From assembly GCA_032716605.1 (NCBI GenBank), contig CM064571.1:12469720-12533719 (forward strand): a DNA stretch of 64,000 nucleotides, in the 5' to 3' direction. The notes under the pieces were generated by a model that did not search any database, was not told the origin of the DNA, and worked only from the letters and a program-made list of their open reading frames with translations. A program made the translations under genes and the position numbers. The first letter of the stretch is position 1. Each line of letters begins with the position of its first letter. Shown piece after piece: positions 41,870 through 52,005 of the stretch. The stretch is from Paralithodes platypus (lineage: Eukaryota; Arthropoda; Malacostraca; Decapoda; Lithodidae).

Positions 41870-42484
41870 AACATACATACATACATACATAACATTTTAA
41901 GACTGAGTGTTCCACACATACGTGCAGTTTCAGTGTCTTGTCATAATGGCGGTGTTTCAGGCAACCCTGTTAAGGGCTGCTTCACTTGTCAAGTTCTTGG
42001 ATTTGAGATCGGCACGTATAGTCCGATCCCAGGTCTTCCTCGGTCCACCCCTTGGTGCAGATCCCTCCACAATCACAGACCTGCATTTTTTCACCCAATT
42101 TTGTTCATCCACATGTCCATACCATCCCAGTCTACTTGTACGCATCACCTCGCTAATACTCTTTATACCTAAACGTCTCCTGAGCTCAACATTTGTTATT
42201 CTATCCTGTAGCCTGGCCCCACACATCCATCTCACCATTCTCATCTCATCACGTTCCATTCTGTTGACACCCTCTACTTTAACGGCCCATGTTTCTGAGG
42301 CATACGTCATTGCACTTCTAACACATGAGGCATTCACATTTCCCTTCAGGGGGAGAGGCATTCTTTTCATGGTCAGGATTGGCAGCAGTTCTCTGAACTT
42401 CCCCCAGCCACACCTAATTCTAGCAACAGTGGCAGCCTCGGCCCCACCACCGGCAGAGAAACATTGATACTGGTACTGTATCAA
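41870..42484 (-). pseudogene. RTE-like LINE fragment 2 (C-terminal)
   Basis: The minus-strand frame 42,484-41,957 is open for 175 codons: 'RCGWGKFRELLPILTMKRMP', 'SAMTYASETWAVKVEGVNRM', 'ERDEMRMVRWMCGARLQDRI', 'RRRLGIKSISEVMRTSRLGW' and 'YGHVDE'. These are the RT thumb and C-terminus of an RTE-like LINE. It ends in a short (GTAT)n tail (plus-strand 'catacatacatacata', 41,871-41,891). A different family from 38,626-39,775. Confidence 0.78.
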
Positions 42485-43029
42485 TGGAATGATAGAAATT
42501 TAGTGAAGAAGCTACTAACACTGAAGAAGCAAAGGAAATACTTTAATAATTCAGGCAAGCAAGAGAAAAAAAATATAAAGAGTTGGGAGGACAACCAAAC
42601 TTAAATATCACTGACAAGAAATATCTATGTTGTAATCTGGTAATGAAACCAGAGAATACGACAAGGGGGTACTGTCTGGTAGGATTTGCCACCGAACTCA
42701 TCACATCACATCGCATGTTCATATCGAATCACATCGAAATGGCTAGAAAAAGTGGTTTAGGGGGAAGTGGGGATAGCGCAAGGAAAAGTTGCATGATGTG
42801 ATTTCTAGTATGCGATAAAGGTGCTCAGGTTAACTTGGGCTGCCAGATTGTTCTATGAAGGCCTGCTTGATGACTGGCCTCAGCTAGGCTGGCCGGGGCA
42901 GGCAAGAAGGTTCCTCGCTACATCCTATGACTTTCCTGCCCTTATTTACGCTCTGACTATCATACTCTGAGCTAGCGCCGATGCAAGGGTCAGTCCTGTG
43001 AAATCAAAACAAATAATTTGGGATAAACT
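42485..43029. other. unassigned non-coding interval
   Basis: A-rich at first, then ordinary composition. No convincing gene, RNA or repeat recognised. Confidence 0.4.
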
Positions 43030-43620
43030 CTATTGAAGACTGGCCAAGAAAATGGCCAACCTAACATACCCAATAATCTCCCTAAGATACAATAAACTTC
43101 TGATTGGAAAGACTTTTTGGAAGATAATAGTCCTGCCAGCAGTTTTATTTGGGTCAAGCATTCTTGGGTACACAAAGAGTGAAATACAAAAACTTCAAAG
43201 AATAGAGAAACGTCTATCCAGACAGATTCTAGGTGTTTCAAGGTATGTTCAGGCTGCAGCTCTGAGGGGAGAAATTGGTGCATCATCATTAACAACAAGG
43301 ATCATAGGAGGCGAAATACAGTATCTGAAATACATAGGAGAGAGAGGAGGAGGAAGTGAGCTACTGAGGAGAGTACTAAAAGAGAGGAAAGAGTGGTTAA
43401 GAATGACTACTGGATTGAAACAATTAAGAAGTATATCAGGACTATAGTGATGGACTACAATCAACTAAAAACAATGACTAAAGAGTAACTAGTAAAGAAA
43501 ATAAAGGAATGGGATACCTTACAGTGGAGGGAGAAATTAGCCGAAAAATCAAATCTGAAAATTTACAGAAAATGGAAGCAAGATATAAAAGGAGAAGAAG
43601 TGTTTCACGACAATTGATCA
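43030..43620 (+). pseudogene. LINE remnant (RT C-terminal region), unknown family
   Basis: The open frame 43,052-43,447 holds 'IGKTFWKIIVLPAVLFGSSI', 'EIQKLQRIEKRLSRQILGVS', 'RYVQAAALRGEIGASSLTTR' and 'IIGGEIQYLKYI'. The pattern 'Y-x-P-x-A-A-L-R-G-E-x-G-A-S' is a recognisable C-terminal stretch of some invertebrate non-LTR elements. A second, frameshifted part with 'WREKLAEKSNLKIYRKWKQD' type text follows to about 43,615. Lacks the catalytic core. Confidence 0.6.
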
Positions 43621-43630
43621 GCATGTAGGA

Positions 43631-43815
43631 TTTGGTTTATACACCATGCCCGAAAGGAGGGTTATGGAGCTCCGATTTTACTTTCAACCATCTTGACAAT
43701 TTTACCAACACACCCAAACTTCGTTAGATGCTGAAATAGCCTCCCAAAAATCTGCACCCAGGGCGGAAATCGAACCAGGGACCCTTGGGTTACGAGGCAG
43801 TGTCACAGCGCCAGC
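43631..43815 (-). mobile_element. tRNA-derived SINE, copy 1
   Basis: On the minus strand it starts with a tRNA-like head containing a B-box (reverse complement of GGAAATCGAACC at 43,765-43,776). A body follows that ends near 'ggtgtataaaccaaa'. About 80% of it recurs at 45,355-45,530 in the same orientation. No coding potential. Confidence 0.65.
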
Positions 43816-43830
43816 CAGGGCCAGCAAGCT

Positions 43831-44999
43831 GAACGAGTTGCGAGCATAAAACAAATATCACACATTGTATAATTATGTTAGGCCTATTGTTCAGGAACTC
43901 CCAATAAAGGATCATTTACCAGTTGATAATTTAACCACCCCCGAAACTAACCTGGACAAACCCACTAGGGTGGATGACAAGTTAATTGTCTCCAAAATTC
44001 CCAGACGCTCCCCACCATCAAAAATATAGTTACCCTTATACTGTAGAAATACAAAGAATGAAGTTCACGTGACTGGACACTAATATATCCTTTTCATAAT
44101 AAACTCACTCCTAGTGTCATGATCCAATTCCGCTCAATTCTTCTCTCAATAATTTAAAAAATTCATTTTTTTATAAGAATTGTATAATTTATTTCAACTA
44201 ATTTGGTGAGAACATTTTTACCAGTATAGACCTTACAATTTGGAGAAGTAGAATTGATGAAACACCTTACATGGAATAAGTACAGTTACCTCCTATACTA
44301 AAGAAATAGGACACTCGACATCACACTACGACCTCACTCCGCAGCATTCTGGGTCACTAGGCAGAACATGACTGACACTATAAGAAGAACTAGACGGTAC
44401 TTTTAGTTCTTCATGTCTTCATTTTGTACTACCTGTTCAGTGATCACCAGTCTCCAGCCTAATCCTGCACTGCCATGCTCAGCAGGACAGTACGCCCAGC
44501 CACGTCGCAACTCATACGTTACAAAGGTGAGGAAGCCAGTTGCTGCCTCGGTACATTCATCCTGGCCGTAGAAAACTACAGAGCATTTATGATTATACTC
44601 CCAAGAATGCTTCTAAATCTATTAATAGTAGCTTATTTAAATCAGTGTTGTAACCTTCAACTGACTCTTGAGGAACGTTTGATAGGAAGTTATATTAGAC
44701 TTTTTGTTATGATACTTTCTACATTGATTATATATAAAAAAAAAATAAGTAAACGAGTAATGACATCCTCTACTGGTTAAAGAAACATTTGATAAATGGA
44801 TAATAGAATTTTCTGATAGCTGTTATGTTAACAACATTCTGGCGCTCAATTCAAATGTACACTACTGCCGAAATCACTCGCCTCTCCAACAAAAATAATA
44901 ATTTCTTGGATATTTGTGACTTGAGAAAAAGTCTTATTATTGTTTATTTCCTATCATGTAATAATTATATCTAATACTAAATTACAGGCATTACAGCAG
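43831..44999. other. unassigned non-coding interval
   Basis: AT-rich. The open frame 44,475-44,780 (101 codons) has no recognisable domain and no supporting context, so I do not call it a gene. Confidence 0.4.
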
Positions 45000-45106
45000 A
45001 CACAAAACAATGAGACTAATAAATGTACCCCACTTACTCTGGTAGTCTAAGTGTATTTCCGCATCTTGTTCAGTTTAGGCTAACCTATTTTCACTGACTT
45101 TGCATC
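45000..45106. repeat. direct repeat flanking SINE copy 2, left unit
   Basis: A stretch of about 100 bp ('agactaataaatgtacccca' ... 'gtgtatttccgcatcttgtt' ... 'ttcactgactttgca') repeats at 45,536-45,630 with about 10% differences. SINE copy 2 and about 250 bp lie between the units. Confidence 0.65.
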
Positions 45107-45354
45107 ACTTCACCGTCCGGGTAACGAAGGCTCCGAAACACCAGAGAGGAACTAAGCCTGAGCCAAAACGACCGTGAGTCCGTCAGAGAGACGGGTAGGG
45201 GGTCAGCTTGCTAGACGTGCTACCACGGACATGAACGGCCCAGCTACCAACTCCCGGGAGAACTGGCAACTCCCCCAAACACAATCACAGCTTTGTCACG
45301 AGTCTCACTAGACTCCCAGTTCTCTCCTGCCACCTTATTTGTCCATTAAGATTT

Positions 45355-45530
45355 TTGGTTTATACACCATGCTCGGAAGGAGGGTTATGGAGCCCCGATC
45401 TTACTTTCAACCATCTTGACAATTTTACCAACACACCTAAACTTCGTTAGATGCTGGAATCACCTCACGAAAACCTGCACCCAGGGTGGGAATCGAACCC
45501 GTGCCCCTTGGGTTACGAGGCAGAATGTTA
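45355..45530 (-). mobile_element. tRNA-derived SINE, copy 2
   Basis: Aligned with copy 1 over its whole length. B-box complement GGAATCGAACC at 45,489-45,499 and the same 'tttggtttatacaccatg' end. Differences of a few per cent to about 12% by eye suggest an old pair. Confidence 0.65.
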
Positions 45531-45535
45531 CCACG

Positions 45536-45630
45536 AGACTAATAAAGGTACCCCACTTAGTCTCCTAGTCAAAGTGTATTTCCGCATCTTGTTCAGTTTA
45601 GACTAACCCATTTTCAATGACTTTACAAGC
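45536..45630. repeat. direct repeat flanking SINE copy 2, right unit
   Basis: Second unit of the direct repeat described at 45,000-45,106. Confidence 0.6.
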
Positions 45631-45779
45631 TGCACAGCATAAGAATAGCTTGCATTAACACCATGCCAGCAAGTCCCTCTTGCCCTCACAAACTCCAACA
45701 CAGAATTAGCAACTAAAGGCGATACTACCACAGCCGACCAGAAACAGGCATAAAAAATATTACCCTCCGGTTGTTGGCG

Positions 45780-46115
45780 AATTAGATAGGCCCAATGCTA
45801 CTCCACTTCCCCTATGAGGCTCGATGCTCACAAAGCTAGGCTCGAAGCTAGCAAACCACCAGTGAGTCTCGATGCTGGTAAAATTCCAGTGAGTTTTGAG
45901 GCTCACCCACCAGTTGCTGATATTAAAGGAAGTGATTCGAGACCTTCCAAGAAGAAGACGTCACCCAACTCTATGATAATAATAGGAAGCGGTCAGAGAC
46001 CTTCCGAAAAAGATGTCCCCAGTCTGTACATCAATTAAAGGAAGCAGTTCAATACCTTCCAAGAAAAAGACGTTCCCAGACTCTACAATAATTTCCGGAA
46101 GTGGTTCGAGATCTT
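45780..46115 (+). repeat. imperfect coding-like tandem repeat
   Basis: About 75-bp imperfect repeats. Three successive blocks contain 'gaccttcc(aag)aa', 'gacgt..cccag' and a 'ggaag.ggttcgag' motif. In frame from 45,814 they read 'GSDSRPSKKKTSP', 'GSGQRPSEKDVPSL' and, after a stop, 'PSKKKTFPDST'. This could be the remnant of a repetitive ORF1 of the CR1-like LINE downstream or a decayed minisatellite. Function unknown. Confidence 0.4.
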
Positions 46116-46379
46116 CCTAGTGCCTAACATTGTTAAAATTGCTAATAGTGACACCTTAGTGAAGTCCTCCCTTAAAATCTTAATCAGAGGAAAATCGTTG
46201 AGTCCTCCTCCTACACCCAGAAAATCACTTTAACAGAATTAACATAACTCCATCTCATATATTCGAATCCCTACTTGTGTACCTGCTTATTTCCACTAGG
46301 AACCCACAACACATGATTCTGTCCTTGCCATCCCCTATTGAATATTTTTAATAGTTATTGTTGCACACTCTGGAGTTAA

Positions 46380-47400
46380 CATAATTAGAAGATATCTAAA
46401 AGAAAATATTGGCTTGCTTGGACCCCTAATGTTTGTAATATATATAAACGATTTGCAAAACAAAATCAGTGATAGTGACATATTTATGTATGCCGATGAC
46501 AAACAAATATTTTTCAAAAAATCAGCGAAAGTAGTGATTGCAATAAAATGCAAAAAGACTTGCACAATACGGGAAAGTGGTCAGACAAATGGTTGTTTAA
46601 GTTTCACCCAGAAAAATTATGGTTATATGAGAATAGGAAGAACAGTGGTTAGAAAAGGATAATATGAAATAAAAACGGAGTATCGGTGAAGGAAATATAC
46701 AAGGAAAGATATCTGGGAGTGGTCATAGACAGTGGGCTGACGTTTGAGGAACACCTAGCAGAGAAAATTAGCAAAGCAAACAGGTTAAGTGGGGCTAATT
46801 GGAAGAGCATTTAGTACGCTGGATGAAGAAGTGTTCAAGGTTCTATTTAAAACACTGGTGAGACCGCATCTAGAATACGCGAACGAGATCTGGTGCCCAC
46901 ACAAATTTATAGACGTGGTGATGATTGAAAAAATACAGCGAAGAGCTAGAAAACTTATTCCAACATTTCGAGAGCTCTCATATGGCAAACGACTCAAAAG
47001 GCTTGATCTACCCACCCTTGCATATAGAAAATCACAAGGGGACATGATAGAAGGTTTTGAGATACTGAGTGGACTATATGATAGAGAATTATGCGAGGAT
47101 TTGTTTGTGAATAGAGAAGGAAGCACAAGAGGGCACGGTAAGAAAAGTTTTAAGCAGCAGGCTAGATTGAACATCATGAAGTATTCGTTCTGTGAGAGAA
47201 TTATATATTCTTGGAATAGTTTGCCAGAAAGTGTAATCAATTCGGAACCAGTGGTCGAATTTGAAAGAAAATTAGATCAAGCCTGGACAAATCAAGAACA
47301 CAAATATGATAATAAAGCAAAGTTAAATACCACTCGCCACCGTCACCATATCGGTATACAAGAAGTTGACACAAACTTAGAACTAGGTCCACAGGCCTGA
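46380..47400 (+). pseudogene. CR1-like LINE, RT C-terminal half (zeta-1)
   Basis: RT blocks 'LGPLMFVIYINDLQNKISDS' and 'FMYADDKQIF' (catalytic YADD at 46,489-46,500). After frameshifts, the open frame 46,789-47,397 follows. It contains 'FKTLVRPHLEYANEIWCPHK', 'IEKIQRRARKLIPTFRELSY', 'GKRLKRLDLPTLAYRKSQGD', 'MIEGFEILSG', 'YSWNSLPESVINS' and 'FERKLDQAW', typical of CR1-like C-termini. It ends in TGA at 47,398-47,400. The 5' side is cut near 46,380. Confidence 0.8.
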
Positions 47401-49998
47401 GGACAGGCCTACTACCTTCTTTGCATCAGTTTTTACAACAGAAGACCTCAGTGATACACCATCGCCAACTCAGATTGATTATTCAGATGTTCTAACCAAT
47501 ATCACCGATAAGGTCGTTGCACACTGACACGACAGCCCCTTCAAGACTGGCACAAAGACCCACGACACATACAAATCCTGTGTCTTGCCGAATTTACTAG
47601 AGATCGTGGCGAAAATGGCTGGCATCGTTAGTCGTATCGTTACCGTATCTCCACCATATCTCTTCCGCACGACTTTTTAAGACTCTAGCGATGCCGATAC
47701 GGCTGAGAAACGAATGATATGAAGAAGATAGGAAAAGTCGTGCGAAGAGTACACGATTAGTCCACGGAAAAGATACAACTAAAAGACTGCGATGCAACTC
47801 AGAAGAATCGTAACGCCGCCGTGAGATGTGCAACCGGATTGAGGCTAGATGCGCGGTTGCCAACTCGACCATTGCCAATTTTCCGCACGGAAGAGATACG
47901 GTCCGCATGGCAGGCTTACGCACCAGACCACGTCGATATGGGCCATATGTCTTTGATATGGACCACACGATTGCGAGTTCGTGATGGAGACTAGACTCAG
48001 ACGATTTTTTACACTTGCCAGGGGATTCCCACAAACTTTTGAACAGCTCAAAATCTCGTATCGACCACCCATACGTCGCTTGGACCATGAGAGTCACCCA
48101 CGGCTAATTTCCGATATCCACGATTATGTTGCCAATTTTCCGCACGGAAGAGATACGGTCCGCACGGCAGGCTTACGCACCTGACCACGTTGATACGGGC
48201 CATACGTCTTTGATACGGACCACACGATTGTGATACGGCGAGTTCGTGATGGAGACCATACTCAGACGATTTTTTACAGTTGCCAGGGGATTCCCACAAA
48301 CTTTTGAACAGCTCAAAATCTCGTATCGACCACCCATACGTCGCTTGGACCATGAGAGTCACCCACGGCTAATTTCCGATATCCACGATTATGTTGCCGA
48401 TTCGCCGTATCAGGCTGAAATTTCGAGTCGGGAACTCGCCTGGAGTGGCTTTCGTGTCAATGTGCAACGACCTTTACAGAGAGAGAAGTATTGAATTGTT
48501 TAGATAAACTCAAGGTAAATAAAACGCCTGGACCTGATACAATCTCACCTAGAGTTCTAAAGGAAGCTAAGGATGAGCTCTCCAAACCACTGACATTGCT
48601 ATTCAATAAATCCTTGCAGTCTGGAACTATGCCTGATCAGTGGAAGCTAGCCAACGTAACACCGATATTAAAAAAAGCAGCAAATCCCTACCAAGTAACT
48701 ATCGTTCAATTAGCTTAACCTCAGTTGTATGTAAAATGCTAGAAACACTCATAAGAGACAGACTCGTAAATCACTTAGAGGAAGATAACATACTTAAAGA
48801 TACTCAACACGGCTTTCGTAAAAAACGCTCCTGTTTAACAAACCTCTTAGACTTCTTCCACGATATCCTCAACCTCTACGATGAGAGTAAAGCTGTAGAT
48901 ATTATATACCTTGATTTTCAAAGGCCTTTGACAAAGTTCCCCACAAATGTTTATTGCTAAAACTAAAAGCGCATCGAATACAAGATGGTGTGTTGAAATG
49001 GATAGAAAATTGGCTCAGCGACAGAAAGCAAAGAGTAGTCATAAATGGTAAGGCATCTAAATGGACCAATGTAAGTAGCGGGGTACCCCAGGGATCGGTA
49101 CAAGGACCAATTCTCTTTCTAATTTACATCAATGACATAGATGAGGGTCTCACCTGTACAATCTCAAAATTTGCTGACGATACAAAAATTGCAAATAGCG
49201 TACTCTCAAAAGAACAAGTTGATGATATGCAACACAATCTAGATAAGTTGTCATGTTGGGCCCAAATTTGGCAAAGGAGTTTCAATGCGGATAAATGTAA
49301 AGTACTACATTTCGGATACCTAAATGAGAAAGCAAACTATTCGATGAATGGCACTCAGCTTAAGAATGTAAACAGAGAAACCGATCTGGGAGTAACAATA
49401 TCGAGTAACCTAAAACAGAGTCAACAATGTTCAGAAGTTGTTAAGAAGGCAAACAAAATATTTGGCTCTATAGGCAGGTCATTTGAGCATAAATCCAAAG
49501 ACGTTATCCTAACCTTTTACAATTCCTTAGCCCGCCCTCTCCTGGAATACTGCGTTCAATCCTAGTGCCCCTATTACCAAAAAGATATAGACAAGCTAGA
49601 ACGAGTTCAACGTAGAGTTACCAAAATGATACCTAGCCTAAAGAACAAACCATACGAGGAGCGTCTTAGAGAATTAAATATATTTCCTTTAACCCAGTGC
49701 AGATTAAGAGGCGACTTAATTCAAGTGTTCAAAATCATTAAAGGCATCGACAATATGAACTGTAGTAAGTAGGCTACTTCACTATCAACCAATCTAATTA
49801 CACGCGGGGAAACGGTTGCAAAATTATTGGTAAATATTTTAACTCACACGAATCTAAGAATTTCTTCTTCAATCGAATTGTCAACTTGTGGAATGGGCTT
49901 CCCCGAGACGTTATAGACTGCAGCACCGTTGATTCATTTAAACTTCACCTAGAGAAATATCTCGTATCAAACCAGCGACTGACTTCGTTTGTAAATTA
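47401..49998 (+). pseudogene. CR1-like LINE (zeta-2), 5'-truncated, split by a TIR element
   Basis: It starts in the endonuclease-RT linker ('FFASVFTTEDLSDTPSPTQI') directly after zeta-1. It is interrupted at 47,511-48,474 and resumes 'REVLNCLDKLKVNKTPGPD'. RT blocks: 'MPDQWKLANVTPILKK', 'NYRSISLTSVVCKMLETLIR', 'DTQHGFRKKRSCLTNLLDFF', 'SGVPQGSVQGPILFLIYIND' and catalytic 'KFADDTKIA'. The thumb has 'FYNSLARPLLEYCVQS' and the C-terminus 'LERVQRRVTKMIPSLKNKPY' and 'LWNGLPRDVIDCSTVDSFKL'. Breaks: frameshifts near 48,680 and 48,940, a TAG at 49,564, and others beyond 49,770. The last stop is near 49,998. Confidence 0.82.
47511..48474. mobile_element. TIR element with TA target duplication and internal tandem duplication
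   Basis: TA at 47,509-47,510 and 48,475-48,476 flank 964 bp. The ends are inverted repeats: AGGTCGTTGCACACTGACAC on the left and AAGGTCGTTGCACATTGACA (reverse of the right end). Removing the element with one TA restores an open LINE frame (codons for NITDTEREV). Inside, about 257 bp is tandemly duplicated (47,872-48,128 and 48,129-48,393), and GATACGG/CCGTATC motifs are frequent. No transposase. The TA duplication fits Tc1/mariner-type or ISL2EU-type elements; the superfamily is not determined. Confidence 0.82.
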
Positions 49999-50904
49999 AT
50001 AACTTTATTTTATCCCCCCCTCAGTTACTAACCCATCTGTCCCCTACTAACTTTCAAATCCTGTCACGGACATTAGTTCCAGGGTAGTAGTTCCCTTTCC
50101 AATGTTCCCTTACCCACTCTAAACCACTGTTTGGACACTTGATCCTCAGTGTTTTGGAGGACAAGTAGCCTAGAAGGGTCACTAGACCTGTTGTTGCTTG
50201 ATTTCCTTTGTACTCCTTTATAGTACTACCAGAAGACATCTGGAAGTATGTTTGGTAGGTTTTGGGTTTTTTTAAGTTACTGCTTTAAATTATTTTTTCT
50301 TTCATATTACCGTACAGAAAATGGAATTTCCTTGGATAACTTATTTAATATTATAAATATGAATATTACTATTTTTATAGATTATTTCGTAATAATTTCA
50401 GAACAAAATTACTTTGTATAGTAATATAAATAAGGTCAAACTTAAGACAACTTGTACATTAAAGAACCAATTTTGGAATCGTTAAAGTCTACAGCGAGAA
50501 ACATAGTCTGAAGTAATTTACGTAGTGTTTTCCTAAAATCGTAACTACATTTACCATAAAAGGGGAGTTTAATGTATTATCTAAGTTTCAAAACAGTGTG
50601 GATCGATTTTTGTTCCTTATATGTTGATTTTATAGTATTCTGGGTAAAGTATATGCAGTAGTTATTCTCTAACTTCTCAATCTCACAATGAAGTAACGTA
50701 ACGTGGACATAAATTGTAGGCTCTATTTAAAAAGGTTTTGATTGAATTAAATTTGTATATTGATGACCAAAAGCTAAACCAATGAAGTCCTTGATTTGTG
50801 GGAGTAGATTTCCTGTATACGTCAGTTGAACGTCCATTACTAGTTTTTTTCTCATTTTAATGTCAAGAAAAGAGATACATTTTCTTCTTCTAGTTCTGAT
50901 GTAA
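49999..50904. other. unassigned AT-rich interval
   Basis: Includes the 3' region of zeta-2 for an unknown distance. No gene or clear repeat recognised. The open frame 50,727-50,924 (minus) lacks recognisable features. Confidence 0.4.
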
Positions 50905-52005
50905 ATTAAAGATTGGAATCCCACAAGGATCTGTTTTAGACCCTTTGCTGTTCATCATTTATATCAACGACCTTGATGTAGAAATAACTAGCAAGATCAG
51001 TAAATTTGCTGATGACACTAAAATAGGAAGTGATAAATTCTGAACATGATATTCATTTTCTCCAAAGAGTTAGTTATTTAAAATAGGACTTTAGAGGCTA
51101 TCGAACCTAGAGAATCATTAAGCCCACGAAAAGTCAGGAAGTATGCAAGACCGGAGCCCCCGAGCCTCCCCAAAATGCATACACCCAGATATACTGGGAA
51201 TATAAACTCTGGGTTTGCTTAACTCGAGAACCCCAGCCTCTTCCTTTAAAGCGACCAGGACTGGGGCCTCTAACGAGAACCCCAGTCCCTTTTCCAAAGA
51301 GATCTAGATACACTACATGAATGGACAGTAAATTGGCAGTTGAAGTTCAACGTAGATAAGTGCAGTGTAGTCAAATTTGGGAATTTGATAGAAAATGCAG
51401 GATATAAAGTAGATAACGTGGATATACGTAACTCAGATAATTAAAGAGATTTGGGAGTCATCGTAAACTGTGATTTGAAACCAAGAAATCAATGCATCAG
51501 TGTTCGAAATAAGGCAAATTTAGTCTCGGATATATATTTAGATGTGTGAATAATAAAACAGCAGACTCTATCTAGTGTAAAGCCATATTTAGATTATTCT
51601 GTTCAATGTTGGCATCCGTATTACAGAATGGACATAGATTCCTTGGAGAGAGTACAACGATGAATCCCAAAAATTATACATAATATTAGAAATCTTCCAT
51701 GTGAAGAAAGGTTGAAGAAATTAGGCTTGCATTCGTTAGGGAAAAGCACAGTTAGAGGGGATATGATAGAGGTGTTCAAGTGGGTTAGTGGGATTGATAA
51801 AGGGGACATGAACAAATTTACTGAAGCTTAGTGATAGCTAAATAACTCGAAGAAATGGTCTCAAATTAGATAATAAATTTCGTTTCAAAAGAGATGTAGG
51901 CAAATATTGATTTGGTAACAGAGTTGTAGGTATGTGGAATAGGCTACCGAGTGCTATAGTGGGATCAAGAACGATAGAGAGCTTCAAGATTATATTAGAT
52001 ATCTC
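50905..52005 (+). pseudogene. CR1-like LINE (zeta-3) with a small insertion
   Basis: RT from 'GIPQGSVLDPLLFIIYINDL' through 'SKFADDTKIG' (about 50,995-51,030), broken by an insertion at 51,070-51,293. It then has 'LHEWTVNWQLKFNVDKCSVV', 'SVQCWHPYYRMDIDSLERVQ', 'FHVKKG' type text, 'LGLHSLGKSTVRGDMIEVFK' and 'MWNRLPSAIVGSRTIESFKI'. It is cut at about 52,005 by LINE-alpha copy 2. A likely 3' end of the same or a similar element lies at 54,279-54,370. Many stops. Confidence 0.72.
51070..51293. mobile_element. 224-bp insertion with 8-bp target duplication
   Basis: CCAAAGAG occurs at 51,062-51,069 and again at 51,294-51,301. Between them is 224 bp unrelated to the LINE, which otherwise continues across the site. 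Near its right end 'gactgggg' and 'ccccagtc' can form a hairpin with a 13-14-base loop (51,259-51,288). An 8-bp duplication is usual for hAT-type DNA elements, but no clear terminal inverted repeat is seen, so a SINE is also possible. Confidence 0.6.

Noticed and set aside
44475..44780. 101-codon plus-strand frame as a possible host gene
   Set aside because: No recognisable domain, no intron or promoter support, AT-rich surroundings.
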